Source: Leuconostoc fallax KCTC 3537
Lineage (GTDB): Bacteria > Bacillota > Bacilli > Lactobacillales > Lactobacillaceae
Assembly: GCF_000165675.1 (NCBI RefSeq)
Contig: NZ_AEIZ01000026.1
Span: 124,001 to 188,000 of the forward strand
Direction of reading: 5' to 3'
Length of the DNA stretch: 64,000 nucleotides
The translations under genes were made by a program, and so were the position numbers. Shown here piece by piece: positions 15,922-25,699 of the stretch. Positions within the stretch are counted from its first letter, which is position 1, and every line of letters begins with the position of its first letter. The notes beneath the pieces are model-generated. The model did not search any database and had not been told where the DNA came from. It saw only the letters and a program-made list of their open reading frames with translations.

Positions 15922-18255
15922 TCAAAAATTACGCTTATTGTCTCGTTTTTGTCCTTTCTTCTGATCCAGCTGGCCATGCTTTAATTTAGGACCTTCAGAC
16001 TGACCACGGCGTTCTTTTTTCCGACGTTCCTGACGATTACGGCCACCTGCTTTTCCGTATGAACCACCTGACTTTGACGCAACACGTAGTTCAGTAGTTG
16101 GTGCACTCTCAGGATTAACTAAGATAAAATCTACCGTTTTCTCTTCTTTATTGACGCGTAATACTTTAATCCGTACTTTCTGGCCTATTTGGAAAATACG
16201 ATGAGATGAACGGCCAATTAATGCCGCATGTTTTTCATCATATTCATAATAATCGTCCGTTAAGTTAGAAATATGCACCAAACCTTCAACCGTATTATCC
16301 AAGCTGATAAATAGTCCAAACTTCAAAGCGGAATTAACAACACCGTCAAATTCCAGACCAACCTTATCCATCATATACTCAGCCTTCTTCAAAGCATCAA
16401 CATCGCGCTCTGTATCAATAGCGCGTCGTTCACGTTGACTCGTATCTTGGCCAATTTTCCCTAAATGACTGGCATACCGCTCTTGTGCAGCCACACCTGT
16501 ACCATGTTGCGCATACCACTTAATCAAACGATGGACCGTTAGATCAGGATAACGTCGAATAGGCGATGTAAAGTGTGTATAGTATGATGCGCCTAAGCCA
16601 AAATGTCCCAATGGTTCTGGTGAATATTTGGCTTGTTTCATCGCACGTAACATCATCGTCGCAATCATTTGTGCTTCTGGCTTACCCTCAACATCTGTCA
16701 TGAGTTGCTGAAGCATAGCAGGCGTTACTTTACTTGGATCACCATATACAGGGTGTCCGAGTGCCTTTGCGAACTCAAAAAAGCTCTTAGCACGTTCTGC
16801 ATCAGGGACTTCGTGGATACGATATAAGAAAGGTACTTTCAACTGATCAAAATGCTCAGCTACGGTTTCATTAGCCGCTAACATAAAGCTTTCAATCATT
16901 CTTTCAGCCGTACCACGTTCTCTTAATTGAATATCGACGGCTTTACCTTCATCATCAACAATAATTTGTGCTTCTGGTGCATCAAAATCAATGGCGCCAC
17001 GACTTTTTCTCATATTTAACAAAATATCATGTAACTCACCCATTGTTTTAAACATTGGCACTAGGTTCGCATACTCATCCTGTACGAAAACATCACCTTC
17101 GAGTATCTTATTAACAGCATCATATGTCATACGAGCATGAGATTTAATGACACTCGTGTGCAAACGATGGTTAACGATATTACCTCTTGGATCAATCTCC
17201 ATTTCAGCAGACATCGCCAAGCGAATGACATTGGGATTCAATGATGCAATACCATTAGAAATATTACGCGGTAACATTGGAATAACGCGATCAGTTAGAT
17301 AAACTGAAGTACCACGATTATAGGCCTCAACGTCGATATCAGCCCCCTCTTTAACATAGTGACTAACATCAGCAATGTGCACGCCCAAATGATAATTACC
17401 ATTATCCATTTTCCAAGCAACTACGGCATCATCAATATCCTTAGTATCTGCACCATCAATTGTAACCAAGGTCTGATCTGTTATATCTTCTCGGCCTTCC
17501 CACTCTTCATCCAAAACATCTGTAGGAATCTTTGCTGCTGCATCTAACACAGCTTGTGGAAATTCATGTGGTACCTTTTTAGCATAAACAATTTGTAAAA
17601 TATCCATGCCAGGTTCATCTTTATAGCCAATTGTTTCAACTGCAGATGCAATCATTTGACGTGGCTTTTCCGCATTAGGAAACTGATTTACTTCAGCCAC
17701 GATGACTTGTCCATCATTAGGGCGCAAACCATTACCATCAATCAAAACTTGATAGTTCATAGCTTTTTTGTCACTAATTGCTAACTCACCAATATAATTT
17801 TTAGCTTCTGAACCTAAAGTAAAGGTTCCGACAATACGTTCAAAACCATGGGTAATGATTTCTTCTACTTTGCCTTCAGGACCACGATCTGCAGAGGCAG
17901 ATGGTTTAATGATTGATACCTTCACGCGATCGCCTTGCATTGCCTGTTTTGTATTGTCAGGAGACACAAATATATCTGGCAAAGTTTCATCATATTTAAC
18001 AAAGCCAAAGCCCTTATCATTAGATCTGAAATCACCCAAAATATAACCAGCATCTTCATTATGCTGAAAAGCGCCATTATCATCCACAATAATATCGCCT
18101 TGACGTTCTAGCGCATTTAAAGCATTAACAACCTGCTTATATCCTTGTTCATCTGTCATGCGCAATCCATCGGAGAGATTTTGCGCTGTAAATTTTTGCA
18201 TTGCATTGGCCTTTAAGAAGCCAGCCAATTGAGACTTTAATTGTTCTAATTCCAT
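15922..18255 (-). CDS. rnr: Ribonuclease R
   Basis: The 777-residue 3'-5' exoribonuclease has an N-terminal winged helix, cold shock domains (GFGFVKYDE, DIFVSPDN), the RNB catalytic domain with DGADTKDIDDAV (D267-D276 carry the metal ligands), an S1 domain (FDGVVNSALKFGLFISL) and a basic Lys/Arg/Gly-rich tail. It degrades structured RNA. The start has AGGAAA 9 bases upstream. A strong terminator lies between secG and this gene, with a -10 TATAAT near 18302-18307, so rnr probably has its own promoter. Confidence 0.96.
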   Translation of the reverse strand: MELEQLKSQLAGFLKANAMQKFTAQNLSDGLRMTDEQGYKQVVNALNALERQGDIIVDDNGAFQHNEDAGYILGDFRSNDKGFGFVKYDETLPDIFVSPDNTKQAMQGDRVKVSIIKPSASADRGPEGKVEEIITHGFERIVGTFTLGSEAKNYIGELAISDKKAMNYQVLIDGNGLRPNDGQVIVAEVNQFPNAEKPRQMIASAVETIGYKDEPGMDILQIVYAKKVPHEFPQAVLDAAAKIPTDVLDEEWEGREDITDQTLVTIDGADTKDIDDAVVAWKMDNGNYHLGVHIADVSHYVKEGADIDVEAYNRGTSVYLTDRVIPMLPRNISNGIASLNPNVIRLAMSAEMEIDPRGNIVNHRLHTSVIKSHARMTYDAVNKILEGDVFVQDEYANLVPMFKTMGELHDILLNMRKSRGAIDFDAPEAQIIVDDEGKAVDIQLRERGTAERMIESFMLAANETVAEHFDQLKVPFLYRIHEVPDAERAKSFFEFAKALGHPVYGDPSKVTPAMLQQLMTDVEGKPEAQMIATMMLRAMKQAKYSPEPLGHFGLGASYYTHFTSPIRRYPDLTVHRLIKWYAQHGTGVAAQERYASHLGKIGQDTSQRERRAIDTERDVDALKKAEYMMDKVGLEFDGVVNSALKFGLFISLDNTVEGLVHISNLTDDYYEYDEKHAALIGRSSHRIFQIGQKVRIKVLRVNKEEKTVDFILVNPESAPTTELRVASKSGGSYGKAGGRNRQERRKKERRGQSEGPKLKHGQLDQKKGQKRDNKRNF

Positions 18256-18319
18256 AAATTATTTTCCTAACATGTGATAACGCGTACGTTATACATTCTT
18301 TATTATAAACTAATAAAAA

Positions 18320-18360
18320 GCTGGGACATCTACGTAGCGAAATACGTAAAATGACCCAGC
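18320..18360 (-). terminator. Terminator between secG and rnr
   Basis: GCTGGGACAT (18320-18329) pairs with ATGACCCAGC (18351-18360) with one internal mismatch, and TACGTA repeats inside extend the stem. TTTTTATT follows on the minus strand. Confidence 0.8.
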
Positions 18361-18369
18361 CTCGTTACA

Positions 18370-18606
18370 CTAATGTGCTGATAAATACATCAACACGAAT
18401 CCAATGATAAACCAAATTGTGCCCAAAACTGCCGTCGTTCGTCGCATAACAGCTTCAAACCCACGTGACTTACGCTCTGCAAACAAATCACCAGCACCAC
18501 CAGAAAGTGCTGATAATGCATCTTGCTGTTTACTTGGTTGCATCATGACTGTAATAATTAACATGACACCAACAACGATTAAGGCAATGGTAAGTATATT
18601 TTCCAC
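18370..18606 (-). CDS. secG: Preprotein translocase subunit SecG
   Basis: The 78-residue protein has two membrane helices (about 3-22 and 55-75) separated by the conserved segment QQDALSGGAGDLF-like (SALSGGAGDLFAERKSRGFE). SecG joins SecY and SecE in the secretion channel. The downstream neighbours rnr and smpB are the usual ones. Confidence 0.93.
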   Translation of the reverse strand: MENILTIALIVVGVMLIITVMMQPSKQQDALSALSGGAGDLFAERKSRGFEAVMRRTTAVLGTIWFIIGFVLMYLSAH

Positions 18607-18675
18607 AGCACGCGTCCCCTAACTCAATTACTATCTAGTAGTATATCAAAAAACAAAGATTTAGCTAATACTGTA

Positions 18676-19449
18676 CTAATTACCTAAAGCTAATGTAAAC
18701 ATCAAAATGCCACCTGCAATAGCAACATTCAAGCTTTCAGCACGCCCTTGAATTGGAATATACAAATTAGCTGTTGTTTTATCAGCTAATGCTGCACTCA
18801 TGCCATTACCTTCATTACCAACAATTAAGCCAAACTGTGTTGCTGGCTGCACATCGTGATATGATTTGGCTTCTTCATTAAGTAGTGAGCCATACACTGG
18901 TAGATCATTGCTAATTAATGCATCTGTCCACTCATCCAAATCGCCATTCAAGACTTCCAAATGGAACTGAGAACCCTGCATAGCACGAACGACCTTAGGT
19001 GAATAAGCATCAGCTGTACCTGCACCTAATACGACACCTTTAAAGCCAGCAGCGTCTGCTGTTCTGACTAATGTTCCAACATTTCCTGGATCTTGAATGT
19101 TATCCAATAATAGCCAAGCACCGTCATGCACATATTTAGGATCGAAAGTCTTCTCTGGCAAACTAATTTCGGCAAATATTCCTTGTGGCGAGTTCGTTCC
19201 AGCAATATGCTTTGCAACTTCTTCACTAATTTCAAATGCTGGAACGCCATGAGGAACGTCTGGCAAATGTTCGGCCATTTGTGTTTCTGTTGCCATCACC
19301 GCATGAAACTTTGCCTTTACTTTGATAGCCTCTTCAACTAGATGCCAGCCATCTAATAAATAAGTACGGTTCTCTTGACGGCCTTTTTTAGTTGCCAATT
19401 TTGCCCATGCTTTTACGCGTGGATTTTGATTAGATAAAATTCTATCCAT
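18676..19449 (-). CDS. TrmH family RNA 2'-O-methyltransferase
   Basis: The 257-residue SpoU/TrmH enzyme has motif 1 LLLDNIQDPGNVGTLVRTAD, motif 2 GLIVGNEGNGM and motif 3 LYIPIQGRAESLNVA, the knotted SAM-binding fold. An N-terminal substrate-binding domain starts ILSNQNPRVKAWAKL. It methylates a ribose in rRNA or tRNA; the exact target cannot be told from sequence. yidC follows downstream. Confidence 0.9.
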   Translation of the reverse strand: MDRILSNQNPRVKAWAKLATKKGRQENRTYLLDGWHLVEEAIKVKAKFHAVMATETQMAEHLPDVPHGVPAFEISEEVAKHIAGTNSPQGIFAEISLPEKTFDPKYVHDGAWLLLDNIQDPGNVGTLVRTADAAGFKGVVLGAGTADAYSPKVVRAMQGSQFHLEVLNGDLDEWTDALISNDLPVYGSLLNEEAKSYHDVQPATQFGLIVGNEGNGMSAALADKTTANLYIPIQGRAESLNVAIAGGILMFTLALGN

Positions 19450-19516
19450 AATTTACTTCTTTCTACTCTTGTCGAGCACGTTAAAAATAAAATAACAACA
19501 GCCCATCTATGGATGC

Positions 19517-20458
19517 TTAATTGTCTTTATTTTGATTGCGATTTTGTTTACCAGAATTACGACCATGCTTATTATTAGTTGGCGTAGTATGATCATCTTG
19601 CTCTTCATTAACATCCGAATTTGGCTGTGTAACTGGTACTTTTTTCGCTGCACTTTGTAACAAGTCTTCAGCAGTTTTTTCCACTTTGAATTCCTTGCTA
19701 ACTTTTTCTTCCATTGCTGGGCGTTGCAAATGATTAATAGCAGACTGGAACAATAAGAAGATACCGCCAACGATAAAGTACAAACCGATTGCACCGGAAG
19801 CATACATTGAGAAAGCAAAGATCATAATTGGACTAATATACATCATTGCACTTGATGCTTTGCGCTGCTCCTCTGGCAAGTGCTTAGCCATCAACCAAGC
19901 TTGTGCCAAATAAATCAAACCAGCAATTACTGAAAAAACAATCTGTGATTGATTTAAATTGAATCCAAAGAATGTCGCATCTCGTAACGAAGGTGAATGT
20001 AAGATAGCAGAATATAATCCAGAAAATACCGGTACTTGCATGGCCATTGTTAGAAATGAAATACCACCAGTCAAACTAACATTATTTTCACGATACAGTG
20101 ACATCATCGCCATACTAGCTTGCTGTTGCTCTTGTTGCGTACCTGCTTTACGCGTAATAGCCTGTAATTTGTCAATTTCGGGCTTTAGCTGTTGCATTTT
20201 AATTTGGTTAATTGTAGATGCCTTTTGTTGGTTAAGAAAGAAAGGTAACAATATTAAACGTAGCACAGCAGTAATAATAATAATTGCCCAACCAATACCG
20301 TTTGTACCACCAACAAAGTTCGCGATACTAGTCATAATGTCTGCTAGTGGGTGCCCAATCCAACGATACATCCGGCTATGCTGATCGTATCCGCCAGTGA
20401 TTAAAATAATATCAAAAATAACAAAAATAATTGTTAAAACTCTTTTGAGTTGTTTCAT
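19517..20458 (-). CDS. yidC: Membrane protein insertase YidC/OxaA
   Basis: The 313-residue insertase has five or so membrane segments, with the conserved core GIGWAIIIITAVLRLILLPF (hydrophilic-groove Arg), QVPVFSGLYSAI and ALGLYFIVGG-like sequence, and a polar, Asn/Lys-rich tail. Gram-positive YidC proteins are usually lipoproteins, but here the signal region reads ILITGGYDQHS with no Cys at the lipobox. AGGAG precedes the start. It inserts membrane proteins with or without Sec. Confidence 0.93.
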   Translation of the reverse strand: MKQLKRVLTIIFVIFDIILITGGYDQHSRMYRWIGHPLADIMTSIANFVGGTNGIGWAIIIITAVLRLILLPFFLNQQKASTINQIKMQQLKPEIDKLQAITRKAGTQQEQQQASMAMMSLYRENNVSLTGGISFLTMAMQVPVFSGLYSAILHSPSLRDATFFGFNLNQSQIVFSVIAGLIYLAQAWLMAKHLPEEQRKASSAMMYISPIMIFAFSMYASGAIGLYFIVGGIFLLFQSAINHLQRPAMEEKVSKEFKVEKTAEDLLQSAAKKVPVTQPNSDVNEEQDDHTTPTNNKHGRNSGKQNRNQNKDN

Positions 20459-20518
20459 GTGTCCATGTCTCCTAGATTATGACGCACGTCATCGTACAAG
20501 TAGCCATTATATCAAATA

Positions 20519-20797
20519 CTATGGCTTAATAGCAAAATCATTTGCTGTAAAGGGTTTAATTTCAGTTATTTTGATATGGTCAACATGGCTATATTCACCG
20601 GGTCCCGCTTCAACAGCACTCAAAAAAGGTTTAATTTGCTCTTCAAGCCCTTGTACACAAATTTCAACAGACCCATCACGTTTATTTCTAACCCAACCAA
20701 CTAAATGGTGCTGCTGTGCTATATGTTGTGTATACCAACGAAAACCAACACCCTGCACTATACCACTAACATTTATCATTAAATATTTTGTCATCAT
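20519..20797 (-). CDS. acyP: Acylphosphatase
   Basis: The protein of about 90 residues has the acylphosphatase signature GIVQGVGFRWYT (catalytic Arg) and GWVRNKRDGSVEI (catalytic Asn). It hydrolyses acyl phosphates such as carbamoyl phosphate or 1,3-bisphosphoglycerate. The ATG overlaps the end of the histidine kinase gene, so both are translated from one mRNA. An acyP-yidC neighbourhood is common in lactobacilli. Confidence 0.93.
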   Translation of the reverse strand: MMTKYLMINVSGIVQGVGFRWYTQHIAQQHHLVGWVRNKRDGSVEICVQGLEEQIKPFLSAVEAGPGEYSHVDHIKITEIKPFTANDFAIKP

Positions 20798-21888
20798 TCA
20801 CTCACTAGGGGCAAGCGTATTGTAAAAATTGACCCTGAACCTTCGGCGCTTTCTAAATTAATATCTCCACCATAAGCTTTCACTAGTCTTTCAGCAATGC
20901 TTAATCCTAATCCACTGCCGCCTTTTCGTCTTGAACGCGCCTTATCAGCCCGATAGAAACGATCAAAAACATGTTGCGCATCTTCTTGCGACAATCCCTC
21001 GCCAAAATCTTGAATACCAATTTCTACTTGATGTCTTGTTCGTGATACCGCAAAATGAATCTCTTTTCTATCCAAAGAATACTTAACGGCATTATCTGCC
21101 AAAATGATAAGAATTTGTTCTAAATGATCTTGACGAATGCGCGCATGCGCAGGTTCTAGAAGATCATCATCCATCGTAAAATTAAAATCTGGATGAATCA
21201 TTTTAAAGTTTTCGAATACACGATGAACCGTCCCATCTACTTCGGTCATATCCTTAATATTTTCAACGGGAATCTGCTCAGCCCGTGTTAAATTAAGCAT
21301 TTCATTAATGAGGGTTTCCATGCGTTGTACTTCAGCCAAGGATGAACTAATTGAATCAGCTAATACTTCAGGATCATCCTTTCCCCAGCGGTTAAGTAAC
21401 TCCATATGTCCCTTCACGATGGTTACAGGTGTTCTCAATTCATGTGACACATCTGACACAAATTGTTGCTGGGCACTAATCAGTCCCTGTAAGCGATCCA
21501 TCATACGGTTTAAAACTTTAACAACATCTGTTAATTCATCGTTAATTTTACCCTCGCTAGCACGTTGACTTGTCATCGGATCTTCTTGGAACGCTTCAAT
21601 TGTTTTTTCAATTGACCGCACGGGTTTAATAATACGCATGACTAGAAAATAAGAAAACGCTGTAATTCCTAGTCCACCAATGAATACAAACGCAATAAGC
21701 CAATAATAAATCGTATGTGCCAATGGCCCAAAGTAATTACGTAATAGTTCGGTAACCGCTAATGCAAATAAAATAAAGATGACAAAAAAGCCTAACGTCA
21801 TTCCAATAGCTAATTGCCAGCGTAACGAGAAACGACGGGGGGCTTTTTCTGTTGTCTGATCTTTTGTTTCTTCCATTTTACTTAACAA
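20794..21888 (-). CDS. Two-component sensor histidine kinase
   Basis: The 364-residue kinase has two membrane helices (about 27-50 and 60-84) with a very short outside loop of about ten residues, then HAMP, HisKA with phospho-accepting H149 (SDVSHELRTP) and an HATPase domain (ILADNAVKYS, DFGEGLS, GGSGLGLSIAERL). The short loop suggests sensing within the membrane. It is encoded 10 bases after the response regulator gene. The pair resembles CovRS/LisRK/ArlRS-type systems; the signal is unknown. Confidence 0.9.
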   Translation of the reverse strand: MLSKMEETKDQTTEKAPRRFSLRWQLAIGMTLGFFVIFILFALAVTELLRNYFGPLAHTIYYWLIAFVFIGGLGITAFSYFLVMRIIKPVRSIEKTIEAFQEDPMTSQRASEGKINDELTDVVKVLNRMMDRLQGLISAQQQFVSDVSHELRTPVTIVKGHMELLNRWGKDDPEVLADSISSSLAEVQRMETLINEMLNLTRAEQIPVENIKDMTEVDGTVHRVFENFKMIHPDFNFTMDDDLLEPAHARIRQDHLEQILIILADNAVKYSLDRKEIHFAVSRTRHQVEIGIQDFGEGLSQEDAQHVFDRFYRADKARSRRKGGSGLGLSIAERLVKAYGGDINLESAEGSGSIFTIRLPLVSE

Positions 21889-21898
21889 TACACATGCC

Positions 21899-22587
21899 TT
21901 AGCTTCTCATGACATATCCAGTACCACGTACTGTTTGAATGTAAGAAGCCTTACTCTCAGGATCATCAATTTTATTACGTAAGTAACGAATATAAACATC
22001 TACAACATTGGTTTCAACTTCAGAGTCAAATCCCCAAACTTCTTTAAGTAATTGCTCACGTGATTGTACAATGTTAATGTTCTCAACTAATGTGAGCAGC
22101 AAGTCGTATTCGCGCTTTGTTAAATTAATAATCTGATCATCACGACGCGCTATCCGATTCTCTTTTTCAATACGTAGATCCTTAAACTGAATAATAGAAC
22201 GGTGTTGATCACTTGATTTATTTTCAATTGCAATACGTCGCAATAATGAACGCACGCGAGCTAATAGCTCTTCAATTGCAAATGGTTTTACAAGATAATC
22301 ATCAGCGCCATAATCCAATCCAGAAACACGATCAATAACTGAATCACGAGCTGTCATCATGATAATCGGTGTTTTTTACTTTCGCGCAAACGGCGCGCTA
22401 CTTCCAACCCATTTAACTCAGGCAACATCAAATCTAAAAGAATGACATCATAGTCATTCTCTAAAGCTGAATCTAATCCAGTACGACCGTCCATAACAGT
22501 TTCAACGTCGTATCCTTCATGTTTTAATTCGAGGCCAATAAACTTTGCTAAGTTTTCCTCATCTTCAACAATTAATACTTTACTCAT
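21899..22587 (-). CDS. OmpR-family response regulator (frameshifted)
   Basis: The start MSKVLIVEDE at 22587 follows GAGGA. The receiver phosphorylation site is D52 (LLDLMLPELNG), and the C-terminus is a winged-helix effector (LTKREYDLLLTL, VDVYIRYLRNKID, TVRGTGYVM). The frame breaks in an A run (plus T run 22372-22377); one A restores RRLRESKKTPIIMMTA. About 229 residues, CovR/LisR-like. A tandem 10-bp repeat in its upstream region is a likely autoregulatory site. Confidence 0.92.
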
Positions 22588-22635
22588 ATTCGTCCTCAAT
22601 ATTTTTAAAATGGGGACTCTCTCCCCTTATAAATA

Positions 22636-22655
22636 CTAATCTTAACTAAGCTTAA
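22636..22655 (-). promoter_or_regulatory. Tandem 10-bp repeat upstream of the response regulator gene
   Basis: On the minus strand TTAAGCTTAG is followed directly by TTAAGATTAG (9 of 10 identical). A -10-like TATAAG lies a few bases downstream. Head-to-tail repeats at 10-11 bp spacing are the typical target of OmpR-family dimers. Confidence 0.5.
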
Positions 22656-22685
22656 AGGATTTTTTCATTCTATGCAAGTATTTTC

Positions 22686-23264
22686 TCATTCTTTGAAAAA
22701 ATCATCTAACTTTGCTAGCCGAGGATCTAATTTTTCAGAATCCTTTTCGGCTGATGATTCTTTTTCAAAATCATCTTCGCTAACAACAACCCAATCTTTT
22801 CCAGCAGGTAAATCATCACTTTGTTTCTCTTCATCAGTCAGAATTTGTAGTGGCAAACTTGCCATAATATTATCTAAAACTGATTGGTCGACATCCAGCA
22901 TATCATTTTCTAACAAAAAGGCAGCTTCTGTCTCTTCAAAGTGCTCTAATCTTTCTTCCTTTTCAACATACCTTTCGTTGATCATTAAGTCGAGTGGTAG
23001 TTGAACTGGTAATAGCGAACGCGAAGAAGGTACTGTGATTTTCCCCTTCACTGTTGCATTAAACAGTACGTCATTTTCTGGAGAATAGCTCACTTCTCCA
23101 GTAACAGTTAATTGACTCAAGGCCAATACAGTTTTTGGGAATCGCTCTTTAGCAACATCTTCCAATGAAATATCTTCTTTAAAAGATAATGGCTCATCAT
23201 GATATTTTTGAATTTGTCTTTTTGCAAATTTCATATTTAAACAATTCATTAACAGTGATAACAC
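22686..23264 (-). CDS. YceD/DUF177 family protein
   Basis: This is an acidic protein of about 182-192 residues with the DUF177 pattern (LTVTGEVSYSPENDVLF, LPLDLMINERYVEKE, VLDNIMASLPLQI). DUF177/YceD proteins are linked to large rRNA accumulation and usually precede rpmF. No rpmF is found here: the next gene is a response regulator. The start is either GTG at 23264 or ATG at 23234 (MKFAKRQIQKY); neither has a strong site. It follows tmcAL as in B. subtilis (ylbM-ylbN). Confidence 0.8.
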   Translation of the reverse strand: MLSLLMNCLNMKFAKRQIQKYHDEPLSFKEDISLEDVAKERFPKTVLALSQLTVTGEVSYSPENDVLFNATVKGKITVPSSRSLLPVQLPLDLMINERYVEKEERLEHFEETEAAFLLENDMLDVDQSVLDNIMASLPLQILTDEEKQSDDLPAGKDWVVVSEDDFEKESSAEKDSEKLDPRLAKLDDFFKE

Positions 23265-23270
23265 CGTTAA

Positions 23271-24471
23271 TTACTTCTCCTTCTCTACTAAAATTGGTAC
23301 TCGACTCACATCTTGTTGTGGCACGTTATCACCTGTAGCCAACATCTGCCACAGTTTACCGGCCTTATAATCTAACCTTAAATTACTCTTAGCCAAACTC
23401 ATATCGACTTTGCTAATTAAGGGTAAATCCAAATGTTTCTTTGTTACATTGAGATACTGTTGTCCGAGAGGCGTAAAACCTAATACCCTCAAATAAGCAT
23501 CTTGCATGGCTGCTTGCATTTGATCAACCTTGATATTAGCTAACGTATAAAGCAGTGTTCTTTGTATACGAGCAAAAGTATAACGCTTTGATTTAACTGC
23601 TTTAATATAACTTTGATAACTTTGTGGACCTGGTTCACCTAAAGCCATCGCTGATAGACGATGCTCTAAGCCTTCCGCCATTTGATAAATCTGGCCTAAC
23701 TGTCCCACGGTGTCTGTCACTAAACGATATTTTAACAATTGCCAAAATGGTTGTTCAAAATTAATTGTATTTGCACTACTTGATAATAATGCCTTTGTCT
23801 CATTGGGGACAACATCAGCTAGCTTTTCTAACTTGCCCTTGTGCAATGCCAGACGAATCGAAGATGCTGATGCAATTTTTTGGTCTTCAGTAAACGTTTT
23901 ATCATGATACCCAGCACTCATTCGTTGTATAGGGCGTAAATTAATTTGACTTTCTAGCCCTAGTTTTGATACTGCTCTCGCATAACCAAAGGCCAAGATA
24001 TCGTTAGGATCTTCTAGCTTAAAGCCTGTACTCATTTCCAATTCGTGCGCATAAGCACTCGCAAAAGTTTGCTTTTTGTCTTTAAAATTACCTGCATCAC
24101 TTTTTTAGATAATTGGACATCTGGTGCATTTTTCGCTAATGTCAAAAAATCAACATCAGCATGTTCACTACCAAAGACAATATCCTCAACACCCATTGCA
24201 GCAAGTAGTTTCACTGCGCCTTCGGTAAAGATATGACTTGGTTGCACGGCAAAAAAGTGGGTAACTCTATGACAATATCAACACCGTTTTGTAAAGCAAC
24301 TTGTGCACGCGTCCATTTATCAAAAATTGCTGGTTCCCCTCGTTGCACAAAATTACCTGACATTACAGCAATAACAACATCTGCACCTGTTAATTTTTTA
24401 GCTTGTTCAATGTGATATAGATGACCATTATGAAATGGATTATATTCAGTGACAATACCGACTGCTTTCAT
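23271..24471 (-). CDS. tmcAL: tRNA(Met) cytidine acetate ligase TmcAL (two frameshifts)
   Basis: TmcAL (YlbM) uses acetate and ATP to form N4-acetylcytidine at the wobble base of elongator tRNA-Met. The nucleotidyltransferase motif is [16 protein letters not shown] at the N-terminus; later segments include [23 protein letters not shown] and [14 protein letters not shown]. Start MKAVG at 24471 has GAAGGG before it. Two breaks, both in six-base runs (24251-24256 and 24101-24106), are each repaired by adding one base, giving about 400 residues. Confidence 0.92.
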
Positions 24472-24489
24472 ATCGTTACCCTTCTTCAT

Positions 24490-25229
24490 TTATTTTTTCA
24501 TTTTAAAGAACCAGCGATCAGTTTCTAAATCAATGGGTTGTTGTCCAAAAGCAGATGTCACTTCAATATCTTTAAAACCAACAGTGGTTAAAAGTTGCAT
24601 ATAAGTATCCAGTTCGTAAGTCTGTTCATGATGCACCTCTCTTAATAACTTAAACCCATCGATTTTTCATTATAGACGAAGAACTTTAAATCATGATCAA
24701 CACTATTAGCTATTTCTCCAGGATAACTGGTCCACATAAAGATATTTTCTGGATCGTCATCATTATTATAAAAGTAATTATCATACAATACGTTAACTTG
24801 ATATGGCGTAATAACGTCAAACATGAACGTACCACCCACAACAAGATGTTCAAAAACCTGTTGTAACGTCTTTACCATATCATCTTGTGTTGGTAGATAA
24901 TTCAAAGCATCAACAGAGCTAATAATGAGTTCATATTGCGTCTTCCAATCTGACCATTCTCGCATATCTGCTTGCAATAGCTGTATAGACTGATTAGCTT
25001 GAGCACTATTTTTTTGAGCCAACATTAGCATTTCAGGAGACAAATCTAAAACATCCATTTTGTAACCCAATTTTGCTAATTCAATGGCTAATCTGCCTGA
25101 GCCACCCCCTAAGTCTAGGGTTGAGCCAATTTGAGTATTTTGACTCACGTAATCTGCCCACTGCTTATACAAAGTCTGATCAAACAGCTCATCATACTTC
25201 TCTGCAAAGGTATTATAATTATCGCTCAT
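24490..25229 (-). CDS. Class I SAM-dependent methyltransferase (YqeM-like, frameshifted)
   Basis: The N-terminal SAM site is TLDLGGGSGRLAIELAKLGY, then LDLSPEMLMLAQ and ISSVDALNYL. The C-terminal part is displaced by a lost A at 24663-24667; with it restored the protein continues FKLLREVHHEQTYELDTYM and ends at 24490, directly before the tmcAL frame, about 246 residues. It matches YqeM, which sits with rsfS and yqeK in many Firmicutes. The substrate is unknown. A terminator separates it from rsfS. Confidence 0.85.
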
Positions 25230-25258
25230 TTATTCATCCCTTTGTCACTACATGAAAA

Positions 25259-25284
25259 GTGACTGAAAATAAAATTTCAGTCAC
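25259..25284 (-). terminator. Terminator after rsfS
   Basis: A perfect 10-bp stem, GTGACTGAAA (25259-25268) with TTTCAGTCAC (25275-25284), is followed on the minus strand by TTTTCATG. The T run is short, so termination may be partial and the methyltransferase partly cotranscribed. Confidence 0.6.
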
Positions 25285-25298
25285 CATCTACTTAATCT

Positions 25299-25664
25299 TT
25301 ACTCTGCAATCATCCACTGTTGTAAATCTACATAAGGTGCATCGCCCCACAAACGCTCTAGATTGTAAAAATCTCGATCTTCTGTAGCAAAAATATGGAC
25401 AATAACATCTCCCAAATCGAGTAATACCCATTCACTAGCCTTGACACCTTCAATACGATTAATTGTGCCACCAGCTTCGGCAACCTTATCTTTAATTTCA
25501 TTAACGATGGCTTGAACTTGTCTTGGCGAGGCTGCATCAGCAATAACAAAATAATCCGCCATTAGGCTGACCTTCTGCATATCTAAAGCAACAATATTAT
25601 TCGCTTTTTTACTATCCGCAGCTTTAACCGCTGTTTCAAGCAATTGTTGTGCATCTAATGTCAT
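25299..25664 (-). CDS. rsfS: Ribosomal silencing factor RsfS
   Basis: The 121-residue protein binds uL14 and blocks subunit joining in poor nutrient conditions. Recognisable segments are IVALDMQKVSLMADYFVIA, SWVLLDLGDVIVHIF-like sequence and FYNLERLWGDAPYVDL. Start MTLDAQQ at 25664 follows AAGGAG. It belongs to the yqeG-yqeH-yhbY-nadD-yqeK-rsfS block. Confidence 0.95.
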   Translation of the reverse strand: MTLDAQQLLETAVKAADSKKANNIVALDMQKVSLMADYFVIADAASPRQVQAIVNEIKDKVAEAGGTINRIEGVKASEWVLLDLGDVIVHIFATEDRDFYNLERLWGDAPYVDLQQWMIAE

Positions 25665-25699
25665 TAGAATTTCTCCTTTAATATCTAAAAAATAAAAAC

